From: JABCPE02 sp963516475
Lineage (GTDB): Bacteria > Bacteroidota > Bacteroidia > Flavobacteriales > Weeksellaceae
Direction: 5' to 3'
Assembly (NCBI GenBank): GCA_963516475.1
Contig: CAUQBR010000003.1
Span: 1 to 64,000, forward strand
Length of the DNA: 64,000 nucleotides
The notes under the pieces were generated by a model. It was not told the DNA's origin. It worked only from the letters and a program-made list of their open reading frames with translations, and did no database searches. The position numbers were made by a program, and so were the translations under genes. Shown one piece after another: positions 8,111-17,310 of this stretch (positions within the stretch are counted from its first letter, which is position 1; each line of letters starts with the position of its first letter).

Positions 8111-8263
8111 ATGGCAAAAAAAGTAGTAGCGTCCCTAAAAGATGGTTCATCTAAAAAGATGACAAAAGTAGTGAAAATGGTAAAATCTCCTAAAACTGGA
8201 GCTTACATTTTTGAAGAAAAAGTAATGAATGCAGATGAAGTAGATGCTTATTTGAAAAAATAA
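8111..8263 (+). CDS. DUF4295 domain protein
   Basis: This 50-residue basic protein starts MAKKVVASLKDGSSKKMTKV and ends DAYLKK. It is a Bacteroidota-specific small protein found directly after L33 in many genomes. Position and charge suggest a ribosome-associated role, but none is established. It lies 18 bases after rpmG and is followed by a strong terminator, so it ends the operon. Confidence 0.9.
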   Translation: MAKKVVASLKDGSSKKMTKVVKMVKSPKTGAYIFEEKVMNADEVDAYLKK

Positions 8264-8289
8264 ACATCATTTCTGCAAAGGAAATATAA

Positions 8290-8325
8290 AACTACCCAAA
8301 ATTTTCTGGGTAGTTTTTGTTTTTA
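8290..8325 (+). terminator. Terminator of the rpmB operon
   Basis: AACTACCCA (8290-8298) pairs with TGGGTAGTT (8307-8315), then TTTGTTTTT. Confidence 0.88.
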
Positions 8326-8342
8326 TTAAACCTAAAAATACT

Positions 8343-8350
8343 TACATTTG
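8343..8350 (+). promoter_or_regulatory. -7 box (TACATTTG) of ftsY
   Basis: Exact TAnnTTTG 31 bases before the ftsY ATG, directly after the preceding terminator. It gives ftsY its own promoter. Confidence 0.7.
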
Positions 8351-8381
8351 GGGAAATAATTTTGAATTTAAAAAATAGAAG

Positions 8382-9338
8382 ATGAGTTGGTTTAAAAATA
8401 TTTTTAAGAAAGAAGAAAAAGAAACTCTGGACAAAGGTTTGGAAAAGTCCAGACAAGGATTTTTTGATAAAATCACCAAAGCTGTTATAGGAAAATCCAA
8501 GGTGGATGATGAGGTTTTGGATGATTTGGAGGAAATCCTCATCGCGTCGGATGTAGGAGCTGCTACGACTATTAAAATTATTCAAAGAATAGAGGAGAGG
8601 GCAGCCAGAGACAAATATGTAAATACGGCTGAACTTGATAAAATCCTAAGGGAAGAAATCTCTGCTCTTCTGCTGGAAAATCCACATTCTAAGACAGGAA
8701 ATATCGATGAAACCAAGAAACCATATGTCATCATGGTAGTCGGTGTGAATGGTGTAGGGAAGACAACTACGATAGGAAAATTAGCCCATCAGTTCAAAAC
8801 CCAAGGGAAAAAAGTGGTGCTGGGTGCGGCGGATACATTCCGTGCGGCGGCAGTAGACCAGCTTGTGATCTGGAGTGAGAGAGTAGGCGTTCCTATTGTA
8901 AAACAGGGAATGGGTAGCGACCCTGCTTCTGTGGCGTTTGATACATTGCAGTCGGCTGTTGCGCAGGATGCAGATGTAGTCATTATAGACACGGCAGGAA
9001 GGCTTCATAATAAAATCAATCTGATGAACGAGCTTTCTAAAATCAAACGAGTGATGCAGAAAATCGTTCCAGATGCTCCGCACGAGGTGCTTTTGGTTTT
9101 GGATGGTTCTACAGGGCAGAATGCTTTTGAACAGGCGAAACAGTTTACAGCAGCGACAGAAGTAAATGCACTTGCTGTGACTAAACTTGATGGAACAGCG
9201 AAAGGCGGTGTGGTTATCGGGATTTCAGACCAATTCCAAATTCCTGTGAAATACATCGGCGTGGGCGAAGGAATGGAGGATTTACAGTTGTTCAACGGAG
9301 AAGAATTTGTGGATTCCTTTTTTAAGAGAGAGAGATAA
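8382..9338 (+). CDS. ftsY: Signal recognition particle receptor FtsY
   Basis: The 318-residue SRP GTPase has a short charged N-terminus, an N domain and a G domain. Motifs include the P-loop GVNGVGKTTT at 121-130, DTFRAAAVDQL, DTAGRLHNK and TKLDGTAKGG. It docks ribosome-nascent chain complexes carrying SRP to the Sec translocon at the inner membrane. The long acidic A domain of E. coli FtsY is missing, as in most non-enteric bacteria. Its stop overlaps the ATG of the next gene (TAATG), so the two are translationally coupled. Confidence 0.96.
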   Translation: MSWFKNIFKKEEKETLDKGLEKSRQGFFDKITKAVIGKSKVDDEVLDDLEEILIASDVGAATTIKIIQRIEERAARDKYVNTAELDKILREEISALLLENPHSKTGNIDETKKPYVIMVVGVNGVGKTTTIGKLAHQFKTQGKKVVLGAADTFRAAAVDQLVIWSERVGVPIVKQGMGSDPASVAFDTLQSAVAQDADVVIIDTAGRLHNKINLMNELSKIKRVMQKIVPDAPHEVLLVLDGSTGQNAFEQAKQFTAATEVNALAVTKLDGTAKGGVVIGISDQFQIPVKYIGVGEGMEDLQLFNGEEFVDSFFKRER

Positions 9339-9955
9339 TGTCCAGGGCTTTGCTTTTTATCAATGGTGAGCCTCCCAAAACACTGCCTTCGTTGGCTGAT
9401 TATCAGCTGATAGCGTGTACGGATGGGGCTTTTCATTATTTAAAGGAGAAAAATTTCCCATTGGAGAAACTGACCTTTATTTCAGGGGATTTTGATTCTC
9501 ACATGGGAGCAGATGAGGCTATTTATCAGGGGAAATTTGTCCATACACCAGACCAAAATAAAACAGATTTTCATAAAGCGCTGGAAATCATCGTAGAAAA
9601 AGGAATAAAAAAAGTGGATGTTTATGGAGCAAGCGGGCGCGAGCAAGACCACTTTTTGGGGAATATTCATACGGCTTATTTGTTTAGGGAAAAGTTGGAA
9701 ATTAGTTTTTTTGATGATTATTCCACTTATTTTTTTATTCCAAATGATTTTACCATTCGGAAAGTAAAAGGCAAAATGGTTTCGCTGCTTCCTTTTCCGA
9801 CGACTGAAAATATCTTTACCCAAGGGCTTCACTGGGAGCTGAGGGGAGATAGCCTTTCACTGATGGAGAGAATAGGCACGAGAAACAGGGCAGATACCGA
9901 TGAAATATCCATAAAATACAATAAAGGCAGTTTACTTTTGTTTATAGGAAATTAA
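9338..9955 (+). CDS. thiN: Thiamine pyrophosphokinase
   Basis: The 205-residue enzyme transfers pyrophosphate from ATP to thiamine to make thiamine diphosphate. The TPK signature is visible: ACTDGAFHYL near residue 27, ISGDFDSH near residue 48 and TPDQNKTDFHKAL near residue 68, where the Asp residues bind metal and ATP. A C-terminal beta domain with DEISIKYNKGSLLLFI matches the thiamine-binding half. It overlaps ftsY by one base and is probably co-transcribed with it and perhaps with the secreted protein gene five bases downstream. Confidence 0.9.
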   Translation: MSRALLFINGEPPKTLPSLADYQLIACTDGAFHYLKEKNFPLEKLTFISGDFDSHMGADEAIYQGKFVHTPDQNKTDFHKALEIIVEKGIKKVDVYGASGREQDHFLGNIHTAYLFREKLEISFFDDYSTYFFIPNDFTIRKVKGKMVSLLPFPTTENIFTQGLHWELRGDSLSLMERIGTRNRADTDEISIKYNKGSLLLFIGN

Positions 9956-9960
9956 AAATT

Positions 9961-11175
9961 ATGAGAAATATTATTGTTTTTATTTTGTTGTTTTTATCCG
10001 CTCAGTTCGCAGCTCAGCCTGGGGGAGGCGGCGGATTGCGTGTGCTGAATGTATATGATGAGCACAAACGGCCTATTGATGTTGAACAATTAAAAATAAA
10101 GCTACTAAAACTGGACAGTGTAGCGAATATCGTTGCCGAGTATGATGTGCCCTCTGAGGATGATTTTTATGTAGGAAGAGAAGGGAAAAAAATGATAGCT
10201 TTACCAGCTTCCAATATTTTTTCAAAGACTCAAGGGCTTGTTATTACCTATAAGAATAAAGATTATCGCATTGATTTTGAAAATGTTATAGGTATGAATG
10301 GCGGCGGTTATGTAGCAAAAATAGATTCTTTGGTACTGTTCAAACCTTATATACTGAGCAAACGCTCTTATGACCACCCAAGCCACAATCGGGATGAGTT
10401 TAAAAAATACTACTTATTAGACGATATAGCCAGAAAGTATATGCCTTGGGGAGTTACACCCGAAACCTATAAACGGCTCTCAGCTATTGACCTGATGTAT
10501 GACTCTCCTGAGTATGCCTACAATCGTAAACCTAAACCTTGGATGGAGAGTTTCAAGCAACTTTATGCTGATTACAGAGATAGCAATACGCACAGCAAAG
10601 AAGAATACGCTGATTATCTGAAAAGAATAGATGAAATGATATCCAAATATGGGGATTTAGAACCTTTTGTGGTACTCAAAATGCACTTTTTGCATGAAGG
10701 AGCTCATTATAAAGAGTTTATATCCTACTATGAAAAGAAACCAGCAGAATATAGTGATTTTTCTAAAGAAGCCATGCGAGCTTATTGTTACATAAAAGAA
10801 TATGATAAAGCTATCGCTTTAGCTAAACAGAGGGCATCAGAAGAAAAAGAAAAATTCAAAAAATATGCCATGGAATATGACTATATTTTGTATAGTTTTT
10901 ATTGGCTTTTTATAAAATCATACTATAAAAATGAATCTATAAAAAACGAGTTACAATCCTTTGTCAGCAGAATTGAATGGGTCAAAAATGGTAATACAGG
11001 ACACCGTTCAGCGATTTTGAAAAGATTTGAAGGACTAAAACGCTACGACCGCTATAGAGGAAAGAAAAAGCTCACAGACAAAGAGAAAGCCTTGAAAGAA
11101 TGTGTGGAAGCCAATCTGTTGGAGGCATTTAAAGAAAGCTGTACTTGGTGTGATTATTTTGAGGATTGTTTTTAA
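9961..11175 (+). CDS. Secreted protein of unknown function, tandem paralog 1
   Basis: The 404-residue protein has a signal peptide (residues 1-18, ending AAQ) followed by PGGGGGLRVLNVYDEHKRP. The N-terminal part (20-130) is beta-rich, resembling an extracellular sandwich domain. The C-terminal part (150-404) is helical and TPR-like (YCYIKEYDKAIALAKQRA) and ends with a cluster of four Cys including CTWCDYFEDC. No known family is recognised. It lies only five bases after thiN and is nearly identical over long stretches to the next gene, showing recent tandem duplication. Compared with the second copy it has six extra residues near position 58. Confidence 0.9.
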   Translation: MRNIIVFILLFLSAQFAAQPGGGGGLRVLNVYDEHKRPIDVEQLKIKLLKLDSVANIVAEYDVPSEDDFYVGREGKKMIALPASNIFSKTQGLVITYKNKDYRIDFENVIGMNGGGYVAKIDSLVLFKPYILSKRSYDHPSHNRDEFKKYYLLDDIARKYMPWGVTPETYKRLSAIDLMYDSPEYAYNRKPKPWMESFKQLYADYRDSNTHSKEEYADYLKRIDEMISKYGDLEPFVVLKMHFLHEGAHYKEFISYYEKKPAEYSDFSKEAMRAYCYIKEYDKAIALAKQRASEEKEKFKKYAMEYDYILYSFYWLFIKSYYKNESIKNELQSFVSRIEWVKNGNTGHRSAILKRFEGLKRYDRYRGKKKLTDKEKALKECVEANLLEAFKESCTWCDYFEDCF

Positions 11176-11249
11176 GGATTAATACAAACATAAATATTGT
11201 TGAATGTTGTATTATCATAAAAGCCTTTAGAAATATGATTATCCATGAG

Positions 11250-11257
11250 TATCTTTG
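11250..11257 (+). promoter_or_regulatory. -7 box (TATCTTTG) of tandem paralog 2
   Basis: Exact TAnnTTTG about 46 bases upstream of the second paralog. Copy 1, tucked behind thiN, has no such box. Confidence 0.55.
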
Positions 11258-11303
11258 CAAAGTGGAAAAGAAGAAATGAATCACCTATAATCTTTAGTAA
11301 AAA

Positions 11304-12497
11304 ATGAGAATTATAATTGTAATTTTTCTGTTAGTATCTGTGCGACTCTGGGGACAGCCTGGGGGAGGAGGCGGATTGCGTGTGCTGAATGTATATGATG
11401 AACACAAACGACCTGTTGATGTTGAACAATTAAAAGTAAAGCTTTTAAAACTGAACAGAGTGGCGAATATCGTTGCTGAGGATGATTTTTATGTAGGAAG
11501 AAATGAGGAAAAAATGATAGTTATACCTCCTTCCGATTATTTTTCAAAGACTCAAGGGCTTGTTATTACCTATAAGAATAAAACTTATCGCATTGATTTT
11601 GAAAATGTTAGAGGTATGAATGGCGCTGGCCGTGTAGAAGAAATAGATTCTTTGGTACTGTTCAAACCTTATATACTGAGTAAACGCTTTTATGACTACC
11701 AAAGTCTCGGCATGGAAGAGTTTAATAAATACTACATATTACGCGAAATAGCTGATAAGTATCTGGATTGGGGAGTTACACCTGAAACCTATAAACGGCT
11801 CTCGGCTATCGACCTGATGTATGACTCTCCTGAGTATGCCAACAATCGTAAGCCCAAGCCTTGGATGAAGAGTTTCAAGCAACTTAATGTTGATTACAGA
11901 GATAGCAATACGCACAGCAAGGAGGAATATACTGATTATCTGAAAAGAATAGATGAAATGATATCCAAATATGGGGATTTAGAACCTTTTGTGGTACTCA
12001 AAATGCGCTTTTTGTACGAAGGAGCTCATTATAAGGAGTTTATATCCTACTATGAAAAGAAACCTGCTGGATATAGGGATTTTTCTGGAAGAGCCATACA
12101 AGCCTATTGCTACCTAAAAGAATATGATAAAGCCATTGCTTTGGCTAAAGAGAGGGCGTCAGAGGAAAAAAGAAAATCCGAAGAATATTTCCGGAAGTTT
12201 GTCTATATATCATATAATTTTGATTGGCTTTTTATAAAATCATACTATAAAAATGAATCTATAAAAAACGAGTTAGAATCCTTTGTCAGTGGAATTGATT
12301 TGGACAAAGATGACAGAAACTATTTAACAATTTTGAAAAGATTTGAAGAACTGAAACGCTACGACAGCTATAGAGAAAAGAAAAAACTCACTGACAAAGA
12401 GAAAGAACAGAAAAAATGCATGGAAGCCAATCTGCTGAAGGTATTTAAAAAAGGTTGCATTTTGTGTGATGATTTTGAGGATTGTCTTAAGGATTAA
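11304..12497 (+). CDS. Secreted protein of unknown function, tandem paralog 2
   Basis: The 397-residue paralog of the preceding gene has the same signal peptide, Gly-rich mature start, beta N-terminal and helical C-terminal layout. It lacks the residues YDVPSE present in copy 1. The C-terminal four Cys are conserved (CILCDDFEDC), suggesting paired disulfides or a metal site. Divergence is concentrated in the final third and near residues 125-145. It has its own promoter. Function is unknown; envelope or extracellular location is inferred from the signal peptide. Confidence 0.9.
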   Translation: MRIIIVIFLLVSVRLWGQPGGGGGLRVLNVYDEHKRPVDVEQLKVKLLKLNRVANIVAEDDFYVGRNEEKMIVIPPSDYFSKTQGLVITYKNKTYRIDFENVRGMNGAGRVEEIDSLVLFKPYILSKRFYDYQSLGMEEFNKYYILREIADKYLDWGVTPETYKRLSAIDLMYDSPEYANNRKPKPWMKSFKQLNVDYRDSNTHSKEEYTDYLKRIDEMISKYGDLEPFVVLKMRFLYEGAHYKEFISYYEKKPAGYRDFSGRAIQAYCYLKEYDKAIALAKERASEEKRKSEEYFRKFVYISYNFDWLFIKSYYKNESIKNELESFVSGIDLDKDDRNYLTILKRFEELKRYDSYREKKKLTDKEKEQKKCMEANLLKVFKKGCILCDDFEDCLKD

Positions 12498-12508
12498 TAT
12501 AAATATGG

Positions 12509-12516
12509 TATCTTTG
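12509..12516 (+). promoter_or_regulatory. -7 box (TATCTTTG) of der
   Basis: Exact TAnnTTTG 26 bases before the der ATG. The surrounding TATCTTTGCA also occurs before paralog 2, and both follow a GGATTAATA stretch. Confidence 0.65.
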
Positions 12517-12542
12517 CAGAATAGAAAAATTAAAAAGAATTT

Positions 12543-13850
12543 ATGTCAAATATTTTAGCCATAGTAGGGCGACCTAATGTAGGGAAATCCACATTGTTTA
12601 ACCGTCTTTTGGAGCGCAGGGAAGCGATAGTAGATAGCACTGCGGGGGTTACCAGAGACCGCCATTACGGAAAAAGCGACTGGAACGGCGTGGAATTTAC
12701 CGTGATAGACACGGGAGGATATGATGTGGGAAGTGATGATATCTTCGAGGAAGAAATCAGAAAACAAGTGCAGCTGGCAGTGGATGAGGCTACTTCTATC
12801 GTTTTCATGGTCAATGTAGAAGAGGGGCTTACCGATACCGACCAAGAAATTTATCAGCTTCTTAGAAAAGCGAATAAACCGCTGTATGTGGTTGTAAATA
12901 AAGTAGATTCATCAAAGGAGCTTCTTCCTGCTACAGAATTTTATCAACTCGGAATAGAAAAATATTATACGCTTTCTTCTGCTACAGGAAGCGGAACGGG
13001 CGAGCTGCTGGATGATATCGTTAGGGATTTTCCTACTACGGAATATGTAGATGTATTTGAAGGGCTTCCAAGAATAACCATCGCTGGGCGACCTAATGTA
13101 GGGAAATCCACACTGACCAACGCTCTACTAGGCGATGAAAGAAACATCGTAACGGATATCGCAGGAACTACGCGAGACAGCATAGAGACGGTTTATAATA
13201 AATTCGGGCACGAGTTTATTTTGGTGGATACGGCAGGAATGCGTAAAAAATCCAAAGTAAGTGAGGATTTGGAGTTTTATTCTGTGATGCGTTCCATCAG
13301 AGCGATAGAAAATTCTGATGTGGTTATCCTGATGATAGATGCTACCAAAGGCTGGGAAAGCCAAGATATGAACATCTTTGGGATAGCGCAAAAAAACAGA
13401 AAAGGAATCGTAATTTTGGTTAATAAATGGGATTTGGTGGAAAAAGAAACCAATACCATGAAGCAGTTTGAAAACCAAATTCGTGAGAAAATAGCTTTGT
13501 TCAGCGATGTACCTATTTTATTTATTTCAGCATTGACAAAACAAAGAATCTTGAAAGCTGTGGAAACGGCTGTGGAAGTCTATGAAAATCGTAAAAAACG
13601 AATTAAAACAAGTAAACTGAACGAAATCATGCTTCCTATCATAGAAAACACGCCGCCGCCAGCTCTGAAAGGGAAATACATTAAAATAAAATACTGCACA
13701 CAGCTGCCTACGGTGACGCCGCAGTTTGCGTTTTTCTGTAACCTGCCGCAGTATGTGAAAGAACCTTATAAAAGGTTTATAGAAAACCAACTGCGTAAGA
13801 ATTTTGATTTTACTGGAGTGCCTATTGAGGTTTATTTCAGACAAAAATAG
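12543..13850 (+). CDS. der: Ribosome biogenesis GTPase Der (EngA)
   Basis: The 435-residue protein has two consecutive GTPase domains and a KH-like C-terminal domain. P-loops GRPNVGKSTL occur near residues 8 and 181, DTGGY/DTAGM switch II motifs follow each, and NKVD and NKWD specificity motifs are present. It acts in maturation of the 50S subunit. Length is typical. It is an essential housekeeping gene with its own promoter and terminator. Confidence 0.97.
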   Translation: MSNILAIVGRPNVGKSTLFNRLLERREAIVDSTAGVTRDRHYGKSDWNGVEFTVIDTGGYDVGSDDIFEEEIRKQVQLAVDEATSIVFMVNVEEGLTDTDQEIYQLLRKANKPLYVVVNKVDSSKELLPATEFYQLGIEKYYTLSSATGSGTGELLDDIVRDFPTTEYVDVFEGLPRITIAGRPNVGKSTLTNALLGDERNIVTDIAGTTRDSIETVYNKFGHEFILVDTAGMRKKSKVSEDLEFYSVMRSIRAIENSDVVILMIDATKGWESQDMNIFGIAQKNRKGIVILVNKWDLVEKETNTMKQFENQIREKIALFSDVPILFISALTKQRILKAVETAVEVYENRKKRIKTSKLNEIMLPIIENTPPPALKGKYIKIKYCTQLPTVTPQFAFFCNLPQYVKEPYKRFIENQLRKNFDFTGVPIEVYFRQK

Positions 13851-13856
13851 TTTTCG

Positions 13857-13891
13857 TCCTCTTCCTTTTGTATAAGGAGGGGGATATTTTT
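13857..13891 (+). terminator. Terminator of der
   Basis: TCCTCTTCCTT (13857-13867) pairs with AAGGAGGGGGA (13874-13884), with two G-T pairs, followed by TATTTTT. Confidence 0.6.
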
Positions 13892-13917
13892 AATAATATA
13901 GGAAAAATTAAACAATT

Positions 13918-14568
13918 ATGATACATATACTTTCTAACGAGGTTTCGCTGGTTAATTCTTGGATAAATGAACTGAGAAATGTAGAAGTTCAGACCGATAG
14001 AATGAAATTCCGTAGAAATATGGAAAGAATAGGCGAAATCGCAGCCTTTAAAATTAGTAAAAAATTAGATTACAAAGAGGTGGAAATCACCACGCCTTTG
14101 GATAAAATCAAGGTGAAAGAAATCGCTGTTCAGCCTGTGATTACTACGATTTTGAGAGCGGGAGTTCCACTGTTTCAAGGAGTTTTGAACTATTTTGACA
14201 AGGCGGACTGCGGTTTTGTGGCAGCGTATAGAAAACACGATATGAACGACTATTTTTCCATTAAACAAGATTATCTTACTTGTCCTAATATAGAGGGAAG
14301 ACCGCTCATCGTGGCAGATCCTATGCTGGCTACAGGTGCCAGTCTGATAGAAGCCCTGAAAGACCTGCTTACTCACGGAAAGCCTTCGCAGATACACATC
14401 GTGGCGGCTATTGCCAGCAGACAAGGAGCAGAAGCCATCAGAACGGCTTATCCAGAAGCGCATATTTGGATAGGGGCGATAGATGAGGAGCTGACTTCCA
14501 AGGGCTACATTACGCCAGGGCTGGGCGATGCAGGAGACCTTAGTTTTGGAGAAAAATTACAAAATTAA
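13918..14568 (+). CDS. upp: Uracil phosphoribosyltransferase
   Basis: The 216-residue salvage enzyme makes UMP from uracil and PRPP. The PRPP loop VADPMLATGASLIEAL at about residues 130-145 and the uracil-binding tail ITPGLGDAGDLSFG are present. The early LRAGVPLFQGVL segment is also conserved. It is monocistronic, between two terminators. Confidence 0.95.
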   Translation: MIHILSNEVSLVNSWINELRNVEVQTDRMKFRRNMERIGEIAAFKISKKLDYKEVEITTPLDKIKVKEIAVQPVITTILRAGVPLFQGVLNYFDKADCGFVAAYRKHDMNDYFSIKQDYLTCPNIEGRPLIVADPMLATGASLIEALKDLLTHGKPSQIHIVAAIASRQGAEAIRTAYPEAHIWIGAIDEELTSKGYITPGLGDAGDLSFGEKLQN

Positions 14569-14575
14569 AAATGAG

Positions 14576-14604
14576 AGAGGCTGTTTATCAGTCTCTTTTT
14601 TTGT
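14576..14604 (+). terminator. Terminator of upp
   Basis: AGAGGCTG (14576-14583) pairs with CAGTCTCT (14589-14596) with one mismatch, followed by a T run. Confidence 0.75.
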
Positions 14605-14626
14605 TTTAAAATTTAGGAATAGATAG

Positions 14627-14664
14627 AAATAAAAACCACACCAGTACCGAAGTACCGATGTGGT
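14627..14664 (-). terminator. Terminator of the TonB-dependent receptor gene with UUCG loop
   Basis: On the minus strand ACCACATCGGTAC and GTACTGGTGTGGT form a 13-pair stem (two G-U pairs) closed by a TTCG tetraloop, followed by TTTTTA. Confidence 0.8.
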
Positions 14665-14690
14665 AAAAACTATAATTGATAAAAAGATGT

Positions 14691-17198
14691 CTAATTGTAC
14701 CCAGCGCTGCTTAGGTCATCATTGTTTTGATCTTGCATCTCTGGTTTTCTCTGTGGTTTGCTTTCTGTGGCATTTCCACTTTTGAATCTGTAAGAGAACG
14801 AAAGCAAGAACTGTCTTGGCATCATCTGCATTTCGTTATATCTCGTGAAAGTATCTGAGTCTGTGTAAGTTCTTCTCTTTCTGGAGTTGAAAACATCTTG
14901 AACACTGAAACTGATGGTTCCTGTATTATTCCAGATATTCTTGCTGATACCGATGTTTAGAGCATAGGTATTCTTTTTCTCTGTATTATAATCTCTGTGT
15001 CCGCTGCGGAAATCTCCCTGAAGCTGTAAATTCGTAGTTTTATTGATTTTAAACGCTGAGGTAAGTTTTGCTTTTAGATTGTTTCCTTCGTTTATAATTG
15101 TAGAGTTATTATAAGTCATCTCACTCTTGTATCGGTAAATATTGACATTACCATACACTCTAAACCAGCTTGTAGGACTTACGCTGTAGCTAAGGTCTAG
15201 CCCGTATTTATCCTCTGTTCCTAAATTGAAAGGTCTGGAAAGGATGTACTCTGTCGGCTGTCCTGTGATAGGATGGATATAGGTCTGCTCCTCTGTGATG
15301 GAACTGATTTCATCAGTGGTTCTTTGGTAATAGAGTGTAGGGTTGATATTCCATTTTGCTCTGGAATAATTGTAACTGAACTCAAATGAATTAACAAAAG
15401 ATGGATTGAGGTCAGAATTTCCCATAAATCTATTTGGGTCGCCACTGATTCTCATCACAGGAATGATTTCCCAAGATTTAGGTCTTTTTATTCTTCTCGA
15501 ATAATTTAGTGAGAACTGGCTCTTTTCCGTGATATCATAGCTTAAGAATATAGAAGGGAAAAACTCGTTGTATTTTTTGCTTTTTGTAGAAAGTCCAGTA
15601 AGGTTGTTATTCGCTTCGATATCAATATTGATATTTTCGTTTCTTACACCAAGCTGATACCCAAATTTTCCGATTTTACTCTTGAACTGAGTATAGAACG
15701 CCAAAAGCTGTTCTGTGTAGTTATTCTTCCCAGTAACATCATCAAATGTGATGAAACTTCCTCCTGAAAGCCCTTGGTAAGAGTTATTGATATCATTATT
15801 ATTATAGTCATATCTTGCTCCAGCCTCTATTTTAGAGTTTTCGCCAATAGGAAGCTCGTAGTCTAATTTTCCTATCCAAGTTTTTCTAGAAAAATCAGCC
15901 ACATTTAGGTATTGATAAAGGGTATGAGAGGTGTTTCTATTATCAAAGATATTACCTTCCGAGTTGTTGCTTGTATTTTGGAAGCTACCGCTCAGCTCCA
16001 GCATATGCCCTTTGTTATTGAATTTATGCTCTAATCCTGCATCTACTTGTATGCTGTTATTTTCATCAAGTCCATCATTTTTTCTGTATGTGATTCCTGT
16101 GAGAGAAGAGGTGTTCTGCTGAAGGCTGAAACCATCCATCAGCATTCTATTAGCAGAGAATGAAGCATTTACCGAAGTTTTATCTGAAATGCTGTAAGTA
16201 AAACCTGTGTTGAAATTGTAGTTTTTCATTTCAGGTTTATTTTCGCTGCTGGTAGTCAGGCTTTCTCCTGTATTTTTATAGAAAATATCAGAATAACTGT
16301 TGGATTTATTTTTCATATATCCGCCGCCGCCATTCACGAACCAAGTCCATTTTCCATAGTTCCAAGAAAGATTGGTGCTTAGTCTTGTAGCTGGATTATA
16401 GCCAAGGCTTCCGTTCACTGACCCATTAAAGCCCAGCGAAGAAGTTTTTTTCAGAATGATATTGAGGATACCTGCAGTTCCCTCAGCTTCGAATTTTGAA
16501 GAAGGGTTAGAAATGATTTCTATTCTGTCAATTTGGTCGGCAGGGATACTTTTCAGCGCTGCGCTGATATCATCAGTAATTCCCAGCACAGAAGAAGGCT
16601 TCCCATTGATAAGGAATTTCACATTAGAATTTCCTCTCATAGACACAGAGCCGTCAGTCTCCACGCTTACCGAAGGGACATTGTTCAGTACATCATGTAG
16701 AGTTCCTCCTTTTGAGGAGATATCCTGTCCTACATTGTAGGTTTTTTTGTCTAGTTCTACTTTATAAGGTGCAGAACTTTTCGCAGTGATGACTACTTCA
16801 GCGATTTGTTTTTCGCTACTGCTTGATTTTGAGTTATTTGCAGTTTTACTAGTTTCTGGTTCTAGGATAATGTTCCCAATATTAGTAGCGCCTTGGATTT
16901 CTATTTCGTAGGTTTTTCTTTTGAAATTAACTGCATCGATTACCACTTGATAAGTCCCATTCGCCAAATTCAGTGCAAAACTACCGCTGTCATCGGACAT
17001 TGAGGCATCACTCAGCGCAACATTAGTTTTATTATTAAATTCTATGGAAGCATAAGGCACGACAGCGCCATTTTGGTCAGTGATTTTTCCTTTAATGCTT
17101 TGTTTTTCTTGGGCGTTCATCATTATTACCGCTCCCAAAAAGAAGGTCAAACCGATGGTTTTCTTCCCAAAAATCCTTGTTATTTCAATATGTGACAT
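14691..17198 (-). CDS. TonB-dependent receptor, outer-membrane beta-barrel family
   Basis: The 835-residue protein has a signal region (residues 1-29) and a carboxypeptidase-regulatory-like domain at about 33-115 (IKGKITDQNGAVVPYASIEF). A plug domain follows at about 130-250 (LHDVLNNVPSVSVETDGSVSMRGN), then a long barrel of the OMP_b-brl_3 type ending FLLSFSYRFKSG plus a 25-residue polar tail. It is predicted to import or bind an unidentified ligand. No SusD partner is adjacent, so it is not a typical polysaccharide locus. The gene is monocistronic with a strong terminator. Confidence 0.9.
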   Translation of the reverse strand: MSHIEITRIFGKKTIGLTFFLGAVIMMNAQEKQSIKGKITDQNGAVVPYASIEFNNKTNVALSDASMSDDSGSFALNLANGTYQVVIDAVNFKRKTYEIEIQGATNIGNIILEPETSKTANNSKSSSSEKQIAEVVITAKSSAPYKVELDKKTYNVGQDISSKGGTLHDVLNNVPSVSVETDGSVSMRGNSNVKFLINGKPSSVLGITDDISAALKSIPADQIDRIEIISNPSSKFEAEGTAGILNIILKKTSSLGFNGSVNGSLGYNPATRLSTNLSWNYGKWTWFVNGGGGYMKNKSNSYSDIFYKNTGESLTTSSENKPEMKNYNFNTGFTYSISDKTSVNASFSANRMLMDGFSLQQNTSSLTGITYRKNDGLDENNSIQVDAGLEHKFNNKGHMLELSGSFQNTSNNSEGNIFDNRNTSHTLYQYLNVADFSRKTWIGKLDYELPIGENSKIEAGARYDYNNNDINNSYQGLSGGSFITFDDVTGKNNYTEQLLAFYTQFKSKIGKFGYQLGVRNENINIDIEANNNLTGLSTKSKKYNEFFPSIFLSYDITEKSQFSLNYSRRIKRPKSWEIIPVMRISGDPNRFMGNSDLNPSFVNSFEFSYNYSRAKWNINPTLYYQRTTDEISSITEEQTYIHPITGQPTEYILSRPFNLGTEDKYGLDLSYSVSPTSWFRVYGNVNIYRYKSEMTYNNSTIINEGNNLKAKLTSAFKINKTTNLQLQGDFRSGHRDYNTEKKNTYALNIGISKNIWNNTGTISFSVQDVFNSRKRRTYTDSDTFTRYNEMQMMPRQFLLSFSYRFKSGNATESKPQRKPEMQDQNNDDLSSAGYN

Positions 17199-17310
17199 AA
17201 AAAACTTTTTAGTGCTAATATTCTTTTAGATGATAAAAATCATAAAAGGTTAAAAATAAAAACAAATTTTTTTTAAAATCTCTATATTTACAGCCACAAA
17301 ATCAAAAACC

